Assembly: GCF_000373105.1 (NCBI RefSeq)
Contig: NZ_KB890413.1
Span: 193,399-257,398 of the forward strand
Length of the DNA stretch: 64,000 nt
Reading direction: 5' to 3'
Origin: Neolewinella persica DSM 23188
Lineage (GTDB): Bacteria; Bacteroidota; Bacteroidia; Chitinophagales; Saprospiraceae
In this document: positions 15,269 to 23,557 of the stretch, in pieces
How positions within the stretch are numbered: the stretch's first letter is position 1
How the letters are laid out: every line of letters begins with the position of its first letter
Notes under the pieces: generated by a model
Told to the model about the DNA's origin: nothing
Seen by the model: the letters and a program-made list of their open reading frames with translations, nothing else
Databases searched by the model: none
Translations under genes and position numbers: made by a program

Positions 15269-17176
15269 TTACGCTAAGGAAGCGTAGATCACTGCCAGGA
15301 TAAGTATGACGGCAACGGCCGAAATATTAAAGACCATTCTGGTACGGAAGAGAGAAGGCTCAAGATCAATAGCTTTGTGATCATCCGGGCTTTTGTCGGT
15401 ATAGATCAGCGCAATTACTACGATGGACAGCAGCAGGAAAACGTAGGCTGTCCAGGCAGGTACACCAACGGAACCGTTAACCCCTGGATAAGCATTAATC
15501 GGTTGTATCAACAGACGGATACCCGTAGCGAGGCCCGTAGCCATAACTGCAATAACGAGACTGTTACGAAGCCTGAAGTCGCTGATCAGGCCTTCTTTCG
15601 TTGCAGGTTTTACCGGAGATGATGCCCGACGCTTTTCAAGCATCGGCATGATGATCATCACGGCCGCACTGATCAGGAAAATGAGTGCCATCCGATCAAG
15701 GAAAGGCAGGTCTGGAATCAGGACCTTGAACAATACGGACAGCGGGATGGAGAGCAAAATGGTGATCAAGGCTCCCTTAGAAGTCGCTCTGCGGTAGAAC
15801 ATTCCGAAGATGAATACCGTAAGTACGCCCGGGCTTACGAAACCGGTGTACTCCTGAATGATCTGGAAAGCCTGCCCTGCATTGAGCCAGATGGGTGCGA
15901 TTAGTGCACCGATAACGAGCGCTAGTGCTGCGGAAATCTGACCGATAGACACCTGTCGTTTCTCACTTGCTCCGGGGTTAATAAACTTGTTGTAGATGTC
16001 GATCGTCCAGATAGTAGAAGCTGAGTTTACCATGGAACTGATGGATGAGCCAATGGCCGCGACAAGCGCCGCAAACGTAAGGCCACGAAGCCCCACACTG
16101 ACGTAATTACCCAGCACCCACGGAAAGGCTGCGTCTGCACGGGTAATCGGATCGAGGTCAGGCTGCGTTTGGAGCAGGTGCCAGGCGGCGATTCCCGGAA
16201 GAACGGCAAAAAACGGAATGAAGAGTTTCATGAAAGCCGCAAAGGCAACGCCTTTCTGTGCTTCCGCAATGCTCTTCGCTGCCAGTGCGCGTTGGATGAT
16301 GTATTGATTCGTACCCCAGTAGAAAGTATTCACGATCCACATACCGCCAAGCAGCATGGCAATGCCGGGCAAGGAAGCAAAGGAAGACTTTATCTCGTCT
16401 CCGGGGACTAGTGTTGTTGCAACCCCGTCAGCATCCACACCAAGCTGTAATTCGGTTTGCCGGGCAATATCAATGTAAGTATCCTGAGGGTCAAAAAGCA
16501 TTTCGAAGCGTTCGGGCAAGGCTTCGAAGAGCGTTGCAATTCCGTTGAAAACGCTACCGTCTCCAACAACACTAAGAATACCCCAGGCAGCAACCGTGCC
16601 GCCAACCATCAGGACGACTACCTGAACGACGTCCGTCCAAACAACTGCTTTCAGGCCACCAAAGATGGAGAAACAGGCAGAATAGAGCATCAGGCCGATG
16701 ATACCTATATACAGCGGAAACCCAAGTAGTTCCTGAATAGCGAGTCCTCCTAAATAAAGAACCGTGGAGATGTTGATGAAGACGAAGAGGGCGATCCAGA
16801 AAATGGAAAGTATCGTCCGGACCGTTCCGTTATACCGTTGTTCGAGGAACTGCGGCATGGTATAAATCTCCTTTTTGATGAATACCGGGAGCAGAAACTT
16901 CGCAACCATAATCAGCGTGATGGCCGCCATTAACTCGTAAGTGGCGATGGCCAGACCGAGCTCAAAACCCGAACCGTTCATGCCGATGATTTGCTCAGCG
17001 GAGATGTTGGAAGCGATGAGGGAACCGCCAACTGCCCACCAGGGGAGACTCCGGCTGGCAAGGAAGTAGTCGCTGGCAGTAGCTGCCTTTTCACGATTGG
17101 CAATCCAAATGCCAAAAAGTATAACGGCGACGATGTAGACGCCGAAAATAATCAGGTCGATCCCTTGTAATTGCAT
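15269..17176 (-). CDS. Sodium/solute symporter (SSS family, vSGLT-like)
   Basis: 635 aa with about 14 hydrophobic segments. Family marks are SDYFLASRSLPWWAVGGSLI near the start, the Na-site region ASNISAEQIIGMNGSGFELG, TMPQFLEQRYNG and GGLKAVVWTDVVQ, which match the SGLT group (PF00474) and suggest a sugar or related substrate, though substrate cannot be read from sequence. It is divergent from the Tat-aminotransferase gene at 17525, with a 348-bp gap. Only one ATG fits (17176). Confidence 0.93.
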   Translation of the reverse strand: MQLQGIDLIIFGVYIVAVILFGIWIANREKAATASDYFLASRSLPWWAVGGSLIASNISAEQIIGMNGSGFELGLAIATYELMAAITLIMVAKFLLPVFIKKEIYTMPQFLEQRYNGTVRTILSIFWIALFVFINISTVLYLGGLAIQELLGFPLYIGIIGLMLYSACFSIFGGLKAVVWTDVVQVVVLMVGGTVAAWGILSVVGDGSVFNGIATLFEALPERFEMLFDPQDTYIDIARQTELQLGVDADGVATTLVPGDEIKSSFASLPGIAMLLGGMWIVNTFYWGTNQYIIQRALAAKSIAEAQKGVAFAAFMKLFIPFFAVLPGIAAWHLLQTQPDLDPITRADAAFPWVLGNYVSVGLRGLTFAALVAAIGSSISSMVNSASTIWTIDIYNKFINPGASEKRQVSIGQISAALALVIGALIAPIWLNAGQAFQIIQEYTGFVSPGVLTVFIFGMFYRRATSKGALITILLSIPLSVLFKVLIPDLPFLDRMALIFLISAAVMIIMPMLEKRRASSPVKPATKEGLISDFRLRNSLVIAVMATGLATGIRLLIQPINAYPGVNGSVGVPAWTAYVFLLLSIVVIALIYTDKSPDDHKAIDLEPSLFRTRMVFNISAVAVILILAVIYASLA

Positions 17177-17524
17177 GATCCCTAAGTCTGGTGGATAGTG
17201 TGAGTGCTTATAAAGTGAGGCAATATAGTGGCTGGCCCGGTAAGGAACTGTTTAAGTTCGTGTAAAAATCGCACTAAGGAGCGAAATCGAAGCAAATATG
17301 AACGTAGAAATATGGTTTTTAAACGTTAGTGGTGGTTTTTACCGGGCTGGCCAGTGATCAACATTCATTGCAGAATTACGTAACAATGGATACGGTTTTC
17401 TTAATAAATGCTATGTCAGAATATGCTTTGGGCATAACATTTTCAAAAGCAATCCAGCTAGGCCTTACTGCCTGGCAAACTTAAATTGTTGGCTCAACTA
17501 TTCACTACCTGAATTACTTATAAA
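17177..17524. other. Divergent intergenic region
   Basis: 348 bp between the symporter and aminotransferase genes, more AT-rich than its neighbours from about 17280 to 17520. It contains CGGGCTGGCCAGTGATCA and GTGGCTGGCCCGG, which share CTGGCC words, but no clean operator, RNA gene or small ORF that I can support. Both promoters should be here. Confidence 0.4.
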
Positions 17525-18715
17525 ATGAGTACAACATCTACCATTTCCCGGAGGGCCTGGTTACGCAAGGCTGCCCTTGCCAGCGCGGGCCTTGCTGCGG
17601 CACCCACACTGACTTTAAATGCCGCCCCTGGGTTATTACCCCAGTACGCTTCGGTAAAAGAAATAATGCCCAGCCTGGAATGGGAGCGCTCCCACTACTC
17701 CGCACGTCCCGAACTAAAAGCCCGCCTGTTGGCGAACGAGAACCCCTGGGGACCCAGCCCCAAAGCACGGCTGGCCATCATGGAAACGGCCAAAGAGGGC
17801 AATCGCTACCAGCACGAGGCCGCCATGAACCTGAGAAGCATGATTGCGGCCTTTGAAGGCGTTTCTGAAGATCACATTCTTCTGGCACCGGGATCTTCCG
17901 ATGTGTTGGAAAAGATGGCCATCATGCACTTTATGAACGGAGGGAACCTTGTTGCCGCAGACCCTGCGTACATGTCATTGATCAAAACGGCCGTAGCGAT
18001 GAAGGCCGACTGGAAGAAAGTTCGGCTAACCGACAGCTGGGCCCACGACCTGGACGGGATGAAAAAGGCCGTTGACCGTAACACAAAAATGGTTTACATC
18101 TGTAACCCTAACAACCCTACCGGTACGCTGACCCCAGCCGAAGACATTAAAAAATTCTGTCGTGAGGTTGCTACAAATGACACGACCGTCTTTGTGGACG
18201 AAGCTTACCTCGAATTCTTGCCGGATCCCAAAGCGCAAACGATGGTCCCGCTTATCAAAGAAGGGAAGAACGTTGTGGTTGCACGTACTTTCAGTAAGGT
18301 ACACGGTATGGCAGGCCTACGCATCGGCTACGGCGTCATGCTCCCCGAAATGTTAGAGAAAGTTGACGCCATCTGGCGTGGCAACATGAGTCTGTGTAAA
18401 ACCAGCCTGATGGGGGCCATGGCAAGTTTGGAAGACACTGAATTCCAGCAAATGAGCATAAAAGGTACCGCTGCGGCACGCAAGCAAACGGTTACAGGGC
18501 TAAAAAAGCTAGGCTTTTCCCCCGTACCGAGCCATACCAGCTTCATGGTATTTCCGATTGCGATGGCCGGCAAGCCATTTCTCGACGCTATGTTCTCCAA
18601 GGGGGTAGGCGTCAGAGCCTTTGACATTTTTGGAAAAGATTACTGTCGCGTCAGCATGGGTAAGCCTGAGGAGATGGACATTTTTCTGACGGCACTCGAA
18701 GAAGTACTGGTATAA
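17525..18715 (+). CDS. Tat-exported class I/II (HisC-like) aminotransferase
   Basis: 396 aa PLP enzyme of the histidinol-phosphate-aminotransferase type: LLANENPWGPSPKA, YQHEAAMNLR, CNPNNPTGT, FVDEAYLEF and the PLP lysine in RTFSKVHGMAGLRIGY. The N-terminus SRRAWLRKAALASAGLAAAP is a twin-arginine signal, so the folded holoenzyme would be exported to the periplasm. That makes a role in histidine synthesis unlikely. It is followed by a strong hairpin and then an AEC transporter gene on the same strand. Its substrate is unknown. Confidence 0.88.
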   Translation: MSTTSTISRRAWLRKAALASAGLAAAPTLTLNAAPGLLPQYASVKEIMPSLEWERSHYSARPELKARLLANENPWGPSPKARLAIMETAKEGNRYQHEAAMNLRSMIAAFEGVSEDHILLAPGSSDVLEKMAIMHFMNGGNLVAADPAYMSLIKTAVAMKADWKKVRLTDSWAHDLDGMKKAVDRNTKMVYICNPNNPTGTLTPAEDIKKFCREVATNDTTVFVDEAYLEFLPDPKAQTMVPLIKEGKNVVVARTFSKVHGMAGLRIGYGVMLPEMLEKVDAIWRGNMSLCKTSLMGAMASLEDTEFQQMSIKGTAAARKQTVTGLKKLGFSPVPSHTSFMVFPIAMAGKPFLDAMFSKGVGVRAFDIFGKDYCRVSMGKPEEMDIFLTALEEVLV

Positions 18716-18725
18716 CGACAAACAA

Positions 18726-18798
18726 CCGAATAGTGCCGATGCGGGAATACCTACCGGTGCTCTTGCACCGGCACTATCCACCAGCCTTTCGGTATTCC
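18726..18798 (+). terminator. Nested hairpins after the aminotransferase gene
   Basis: The outer stem GGGAATACC (18740-18748) / GGTATTCCC (18789-18797) encloses CCGGTGCTCTTGCACCGG (18752-18769). An alternative stem ATAGTGCCG / CGGCACTAT overlaps them. It could terminate or attenuate transcription into the AEC gene 36 bp later. Confidence 0.6.
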
Positions 18799-18833
18799 CT
18801 CAATGTTGGTTAAATGATAATTTTTTATCCATT

Positions 18834-19970
18834 ATGAATCCCGCTCTTCAAAAAACCCTTTCCTTCCTGTTGTTAATTGTGGCCGGTTACTTTCTTCAGA
18901 AAAAAATCGCCGGTAAGCAAGACCTAAAGGGCGTCAAAGTCCTGATTCTAAGTGTGGTTTTACCTGCTACAATTTTCGTAGCCCTGCTAAAGATTGAGAT
19001 TTCAGCAGGTTTGATTTTTTTGCCAATACTAGCATTAGCTTTCAACCTGGTGCTCTTCTACATTGCTCAAACTGTTCTTCCCTTCCTTGGGTATGAAAAA
19101 GACACCAACGAATGGAGAACGGCAGCAATGCTTATTCCTTCCCTCGCTCCCGGACTTAGCTGTATGCCTTTTGCCCTTGAATACCTTGGGGAAGATGCAT
19201 TGGCCAACTCTGCCCTCGCCGATATTGGCAATAAGGTTTTTGTACTTATTATCCTTTACCTCGTTGCCATGAACTGGTATTACCGGGCCTGTAGTGACCG
19301 CACGTCCAGTACGCCAAACCGCAAAGGAAAACTGAAGAACCTGGGACTTAGCCTACTTCGAGAACCCGTAAACCTGGTGATTGTAGCAGCCATTCTTATG
19401 CTAAGTTTTGATCTTAACCTCTCAATGTTACCCGATTTTCTTTCAGGTACCGCTGTTCGCCTTGCCGGGCTCATGACACCGGTAGTACTCCTGTTTATTG
19501 GAATGGCTGTCCGGTTCGAAAAAAAGCAAACATTAATGATCCTCAGGGTCCTCGGTTTCCGAGCGGGTATAGGGTTGTTGTTCAGCGGTCTTGCGCTCCT
19601 CATTTTACCGCCAATTTCTGCCGCAATGGCCCTGCTGTTGGTCATTTTCCCGCAGTCGGCTGTTAGCTTTTGGCCGTTCGCTCATATGTCAGCGATTGAA
19701 TCTCTTCGGGAAGAAGATGAAAAGAAAGTTTTCAACATCGACCTGGCTTTAAACACGCTGGCTTACTCCCTGCCATTTTCAACGGTTATAATTCTTGGCG
19801 TCCTTTCTTTTGGCGAGACCTTCGCGAGCCCTTGGTGGGTTTTGTCCTTAGGGTTAGTCTTCCTTACGATTCCAGCTTTATACTCAATACGCAAAGCAGT
19901 AACCCTGATGTCCAGAGATCCAAAAAAACACCGTTCGTCAATGAAAGAATCCGTAGCCGCCAATGGCTGA
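18834..19970 (+). CDS. AEC family transporter
   Basis: 378 aa with about ten hydrophobic helices: LLLIVAGYFLQKKIAG, GVKVLILSVVLPATIFVALL, then a second half with GTAVRLAGLMTPVVLLFIGM, the repeated-half architecture of the auxin efflux carrier family. Substrates of bacterial members are organic acids or amino acids; this one is unknown. It starts at ATG 18834, with the nested hairpins between it and the aminotransferase gene. It converges with the gene ending at 19976, 5 bp away. Confidence 0.75.
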   Translation: MNPALQKTLSFLLLIVAGYFLQKKIAGKQDLKGVKVLILSVVLPATIFVALLKIEISAGLIFLPILALAFNLVLFYIAQTVLPFLGYEKDTNEWRTAAMLIPSLAPGLSCMPFALEYLGEDALANSALADIGNKVFVLIILYLVAMNWYYRACSDRTSSTPNRKGKLKNLGLSLLREPVNLVIVAAILMLSFDLNLSMLPDFLSGTAVRLAGLMTPVVLLFIGMAVRFEKKQTLMILRVLGFRAGIGLLFSGLALLILPPISAAMALLLVIFPQSAVSFWPFAHMSAIESLREEDEKKVFNIDLALNTLAYSLPFSTVIILGVLSFGETFASPWWVLSLGLVFLTIPALYSIRKAVTLMSRDPKKHRSSMKESVAANG

Positions 19971-19975
19971 TTCTT

Positions 19976-20557
19976 TTAATATATCCTTCGCGTCCCAGTT
20001 TCCAGCAGGCCTTCAATGGCCTCATAAATTTGCTCCGGTTTCTGGGGGCGCCAGGTAAGGCCGTTGAAGGGTTCGCCGAAATGGAGGTAGTTATCCAGTC
20101 TGGTTTGCGCCAATTCGTCCTCAACGTGGGAGTGCACGTTCAGCATGGCTACCCAGCCTTGCTCGTCACGAATTTCGTCCATCCATTCTTCGTAATAGTC
20201 CGTGTCGTCTCCGTGAAAATTCAGCACACCTTCCATAATGATGATGAAGTGGCGGATACCGTTACCGATCAACTGGTCGATGAACTCCCGCTTGAAGTGC
20301 ATCACATCATTATGGACGGCATCGTTCCACTCCCCGATCATCTCGACGATAACGTAGCCTTCATCATAATCGGTGAAGAGCTGCTTGAGGTAAAGCGTTT
20401 CAGCACCAAACTCATCCCATTGTGGATGAAGGAGGTAATTATAGACCTTGTTGGTGAAGCCAAACTCGGAATACTCCCGACCGAAAAAGGGGGAATATTC
20501 GTCTGCCTCGGCGCGGTATTTCTCCCGCCAACCAAAATGTGGTTCGATGTCGTGCAT
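19976..20557 (-). CDS. Conserved hypothetical acidic protein
   Basis: 193 aa, rich in Asp/Glu and aromatic residues, no signal peptide or membrane segment. It shows HFGWREKYRAEADEYSPFFG, DYDEGYVIVEMIGEWNDAVH, FIIIMEGVLNFHGDDTDYYE and LETGTRRIY at the C-terminus. The middle strand-rich part (YVIVEMIGEW...HFIIIMEG) suggests an alpha/beta fold. I cannot name a family. Start ATG at 20557. Confidence 0.75.
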   Translation of the reverse strand: MHDIEPHFGWREKYRAEADEYSPFFGREYSEFGFTNKVYNYLLHPQWDEFGAETLYLKQLFTDYDEGYVIVEMIGEWNDAVHNDVMHFKREFIDQLIGNGIRHFIIIMEGVLNFHGDDTDYYEEWMDEIRDEQGWVAMLNVHSHVEDELAQTRLDNYLHFGEPFNGLTWRPQKPEQIYEAIEGLLETGTRRIY

Positions 20558-20751
20558 AGAGAAGGAATTATTGCTGTTTACGGAGATAATACGGTTAAAG
20601 AGGAATTAGGTTTATGGAGAAGGTGCCGGGAAGCCCTTCATACGATAGTGAAATCGTTAATTCCCGTTAAAGCCGTTCCCGCACCGTTACCAAATGTTTA
20701 AAGCGTGGCCGGGGAAGTACCTTCGGAGGTACCTCCGTCGTCAATAGCACC

Positions 20752-20841
20752 ATGAATAACATGGATAAGAACCTCCGCCTTTTAGTGCTGATCCTCCTGC
20801 TGGTCACCCCGGCCCTGTTGCTGTCCCTTATCCCGGCGTAG
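20752..20841 (+). CDS. Small single-span membrane peptide (29 aa)
   Basis: ATG at 20752 reads MNNMDKNLRLLVLILLLVTP then ALLLSLIPA and TAG. It is one hydrophobic helix with a charged N-terminal end. Just upstream is a short palindrome around AGGTACCT (20715-20730). The length is too short for statistics, but the composition and clean start and stop resemble other tiny membrane proteins. No homologue known to me. Confidence 0.4.
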   Translation: MNNMDKNLRLLVLILLLVTPALLLSLIPA

Positions 20842-20855
20842 TAGCATTCAGTTAT

Positions 20856-20975
20856 CAGGGACCAGTGCACAGGGTTCAGTGCTCAGGGTTCAGCAACCAG
20901 CACCTGATACTAAGCGCTGAGTACTAAATCCTGAATTCTGAATTCTGAGCCCTGAATACTAAATACTGAGCCCTG
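20856..20975. repeat. Family C repeat: CTCAGGGTTCAG / CTGAGCCCTGAA cruciform
   Basis: About 120 bp made of repeated CAGGGTTCAGTGCTCAGGGT on the left and its complement words CTGAATTCTGAGCCCTGAAT on the right. It fills the space up to the stop of the RlpA-like gene. A related sequence with CTGAATCCTGACCACTGAGT occurs at 49748-49858. Confidence 0.65.
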
Positions 20976-20976
20976 C

Positions 20977-22506
20977 CTACTGCACCCTTCGTACCGTAGC
21001 CTGTTCGTAACCAGCTTCCCGAAGTTTTTCCTTCAGCACCTCAGCCTGGCTCTGGAAGTAAAATTTCCCGGAGAATACCCGGTACATTTCTCCAACGCGG
21101 GCACTATAGGCATCTGAAAACCCTTTTTCCCGAAGGCCTTTGAGCGACTTATCTGCATTCGCCTTGGTACTGAAGGCACCAACCTGAACCCCAAATAGAA
21201 TATCAGTTGGATCGAATTGCTGCTTGGGTGGTGCGGCCTGCGTTGGCGGAGTGACCACTGTTGTCCCGTAAGTAACAACTGGATCGCGAAGGTCTTCAGC
21301 TGGCACCCGGATCTTTTTCACTGACGCTTTAGTATATCCTTTTTTATGAATTTCTTTCTCCATATCCTTGGCTGCAGCCTCTGAGGAGAACACCCCAATA
21401 GAAGTACGGTGCAAGTCATCACTTTCCTTTCGGGGGTAAAAATCGGAAGCATCAACCCCCTTTGAAATCATGTCATTGATCAGTTCATCGGAATTAGCGG
21501 CATTTTTGAAGGCCCCGACCTGGACCGTGTAGGCATCCACCATGTTTTCTGGCTGCTCGCCCGCGGGCTGAGGGCTCCGGGGGCTGAGCACAGCCGCATT
21601 ATCTCTTGCGGCTGTTCGCTCCTGGGACCAGGCTGAGCGGTTACACGTAGGCCCGTCGACACCAAGGCTGACAACACGTAACTGTACTACCGCAATACCT
21701 GCCTGGATTACGCCAATCTGCGCAGCAGCTGCCCGACTCAAATCAATAATCCGGTCAGGGCTATTGGGCCCACAATCATTCACTTTTACTTCTACTTTCT
21801 GTCCTGAAACAATGTTCGTTACTTCAAGGATAGTACCGTAAGGAAAATCTTTACTGGCTGCGGTACGCAGGCGGTGGTCATAGGTTTCCCCGGTACTCGT
21901 GGGCCGGCCATTGAAGCGGTCGCCATAGTAGCTGGCTTTTCCCCGCAGGGTGCCTTCCGGAACGGGAATGGCCGGGTCTACCGACGGAGGGCCGGGCACC
22001 ACGGGGTTCACTGGCGTCATGGAAACCGTTTGGGTAGGATCCCACGGTGGTGGTGGCGGAGGAACAGCCTTTCCCTGTGCTTTAAGTTTTTTGGCCCATG
22101 CGCCGCGGCTACAGTTTGGTCCGGCGTCACTGGTTTTCAGCACGCGCAGCCGCACCTTTGCCTCACCAGCCTTGACGAACCCGAGGTCATTTGCCGCCGC
22201 CCGACTCAAATCGATGATACGATCTTTGGCGTGTGGTCCGCAATCATTGACACGAACCTGTGTGGTTTTACCATTGCTTAGGTTGGTCACCTCAACAATG
22301 GTGCCCCATGGCAGTTCTTTACTCGCAGCAGAGTAACCCGACTGGCGGAAAACTTCTCCGGTGCTGGTTTTTTTGCCATCAAAACGGTCAGCATAAAAGC
22401 TGGCTATTCCTTCCAGTTTTTGAGCAGATAGCCCGGTAGTCATATTGCCAAGGAAAAGGAAGAGGGTGGCCACAAGAAGGCCACGGTGTAAATTAGTGTA
22501 AATCAT
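20977..22506 (-). CDS. RlpA-like protein with two DPBB and two SPOR domains
   Basis: 509 aa from ATG 22506, with signal peptide LLVATLFLFLGNMTTGLSAQ. Two double-psi beta-barrel domains occur in tandem (about residues 32-125 and 190-280): GIASFYADRFDGKKTSTGE and GKASYYGDRFNGRPTSTGE, each with VNDCGP and RIIDLSRAAA. Two SPOR domains follow (AYTVQVGAFKN and LFGVQVGAFSTKAN), which bind denuded glycan at division sites. In both DPBB copies the AAHKTLP motif of RlpA reads AASK, so the catalytic histidine is Ser; the aspartate of IIDLS remains. It may bind rather than cut peptidoglycan. Confidence 0.9.
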   Translation of the reverse strand: MIYTNLHRGLLVATLFLFLGNMTTGLSAQKLEGIASFYADRFDGKKTSTGEVFRQSGYSAASKELPWGTIVEVTNLSNGKTTQVRVNDCGPHAKDRIIDLSRAAANDLGFVKAGEAKVRLRVLKTSDAGPNCSRGAWAKKLKAQGKAVPPPPPPWDPTQTVSMTPVNPVVPGPPSVDPAIPVPEGTLRGKASYYGDRFNGRPTSTGETYDHRLRTAASKDFPYGTILEVTNIVSGQKVEVKVNDCGPNSPDRIIDLSRAAAAQIGVIQAGIAVVQLRVVSLGVDGPTCNRSAWSQERTAARDNAAVLSPRSPQPAGEQPENMVDAYTVQVGAFKNAANSDELINDMISKGVDASDFYPRKESDDLHRTSIGVFSSEAAAKDMEKEIHKKGYTKASVKKIRVPAEDLRDPVVTYGTTVVTPPTQAAPPKQQFDPTDILFGVQVGAFSTKANADKSLKGLREKGFSDAYSARVGEMYRVFSGKFYFQSQAEVLKEKLREAGYEQATVRRVQ

Positions 22507-22631
22507 ACTTTGGGATATGGTGGACGTAATGTAGGCCCATTTTCGGAAATATTCGGCTGCCTGAGGCAAAGTATGGACGTATGGCGATACTTTCAGCCAT
22601 AGAGGGCCTTTTTCGACCTTTTTTCTCCAGG

Positions 22632-22652
22632 GGCGGGGCCGCAGGTGCAAAG
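22632..22652 (-). repeat. Element A single copy (A9)
   Basis: GGCGGGGCCGCAGGTGCAAA on the plus strand; minus reading CTTTGCACCTGCGGCCCCGCC. It lies in the divergent gap between the RlpA-like and enoyl-CoA hydratase genes. Confidence 0.8.
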
Positions 22653-22687
22653 ACAGGTTTCTTTAACGAGCAGTTCGGCCAATCGTG

Positions 22688-22695
22688 TACCTTTG
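22688..22695 (+). promoter_or_regulatory. Bacteroidota -7 box
   Basis: TACCTTTG matches TAnnTTTG exactly and lies 30 bp upstream of the ATG at 22726, a plausible distance for the enoyl-CoA hydratase promoter. A good -33 TTTG is not evident. Confidence 0.55.
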
Positions 22696-22725
22696 TCAGC
22701 CCTTATCCCAACCAACAGTCATTTT

Positions 22726-23487
22726 ATGAATCCTCAAGGCGAACTCCACAGCCATCTTTCAACTACTGGTGTCCAAACCATAACTTTTTCACATCCGGCC
22801 CACAACAGTTTTCCTGCCCACCAGCTAGCGGGTGTTGTAGCTGCGCTCGATGCCGCAGCTACCAATGACGATACCAAGGTTGTTCTTCTTCGGAGTGGGG
22901 GTTCACGTACTTTTTGTGCCGGAGCTAATCTCGACGAGTTGCTGGCCATATCTGACGAAGCCGGAGCAAAGGATTTCTTTATGGGCTTCGCTAACTTAAT
23001 CCTGGCCATGCGTCGCTGTCCTAAGCCGATCGTCGTTGCCGTTCAAGGCAAGGCCATTGGCGGTGGTGTTGGTATTGCTTCAGCAGCAGACTATTGCCTG
23101 GCGACGGAGGCTGCAAGTATCAAACTGAGTGAACTCGCCATCGCCATTGGCCCGTTTGTAATTTTGCCGGCGCTGGTTCGTAAAATGGGAATTGCCGCCG
23201 CTACGGAACTAAGCATCGATACGGAATGGCACAATGCCTCCTGGGCCCATTCCAAAGGGTTGTATCAACGCGTATATCCCACACTTGAAGCACTGAATGA
23301 TGCTACAGAGACCCTGACGACCAAGCTTGCGGGTTACAGCCTGAAGGCATCCGCAGAACTCAAAAAAACATTGTGGCACGGCACCAGCCATTGGCCGGAA
23401 TTGCTGGACGAGCGCGCAGGCGTTTCCGGTCGCCTCGTACTAACGGAAGAGGCACGGACTGCCCTGTCTGCATTTAAGAAAAAGTAG
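22726..23487 (+). CDS. Enoyl-CoA hydratase/isomerase family protein
   Basis: 253 aa from ATG 22726. Crotonase fold motifs: SGGSRTFCAGANLDEL (oxyanion-hole loop), PIVVAVQGKAIGGGVGIASA (second loop) and ADYCLATEAASIKLSELAIA. The Glu of KLSELAIAIG aligns with one catalytic glutamate region of the family. The exact reaction (hydratase, isomerase, methylglutaconyl-CoA hydratase) cannot be decided. The start was chosen because a TACCTTTG promoter box lies within the longer open frame. Confidence 0.87.
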   Translation: MNPQGELHSHLSTTGVQTITFSHPAHNSFPAHQLAGVVAALDAAATNDDTKVVLLRSGGSRTFCAGANLDELLAISDEAGAKDFFMGFANLILAMRRCPKPIVVAVQGKAIGGGVGIASAADYCLATEAASIKLSELAIAIGPFVILPALVRKMGIAAATELSIDTEWHNASWAHSKGLYQRVYPTLEALNDATETLTTKLAGYSLKASAELKKTLWHGTSHWPELLDERAGVSGRLVLTEEARTALSAFKKK

Positions 23488-23557
23488 CCTCTGTTTGGAT
23501 CGCTTTGTTGCCGACTAAAAGAGCGCGTGGTTACTGGATAAGTACCCTCTGCATTAA

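Noticed and set aside
20856-20975. CRISPR-like array
   Set aside because: Repeat words are short, overlapping and inverted, with no regular spacers and no cas genes nearby.
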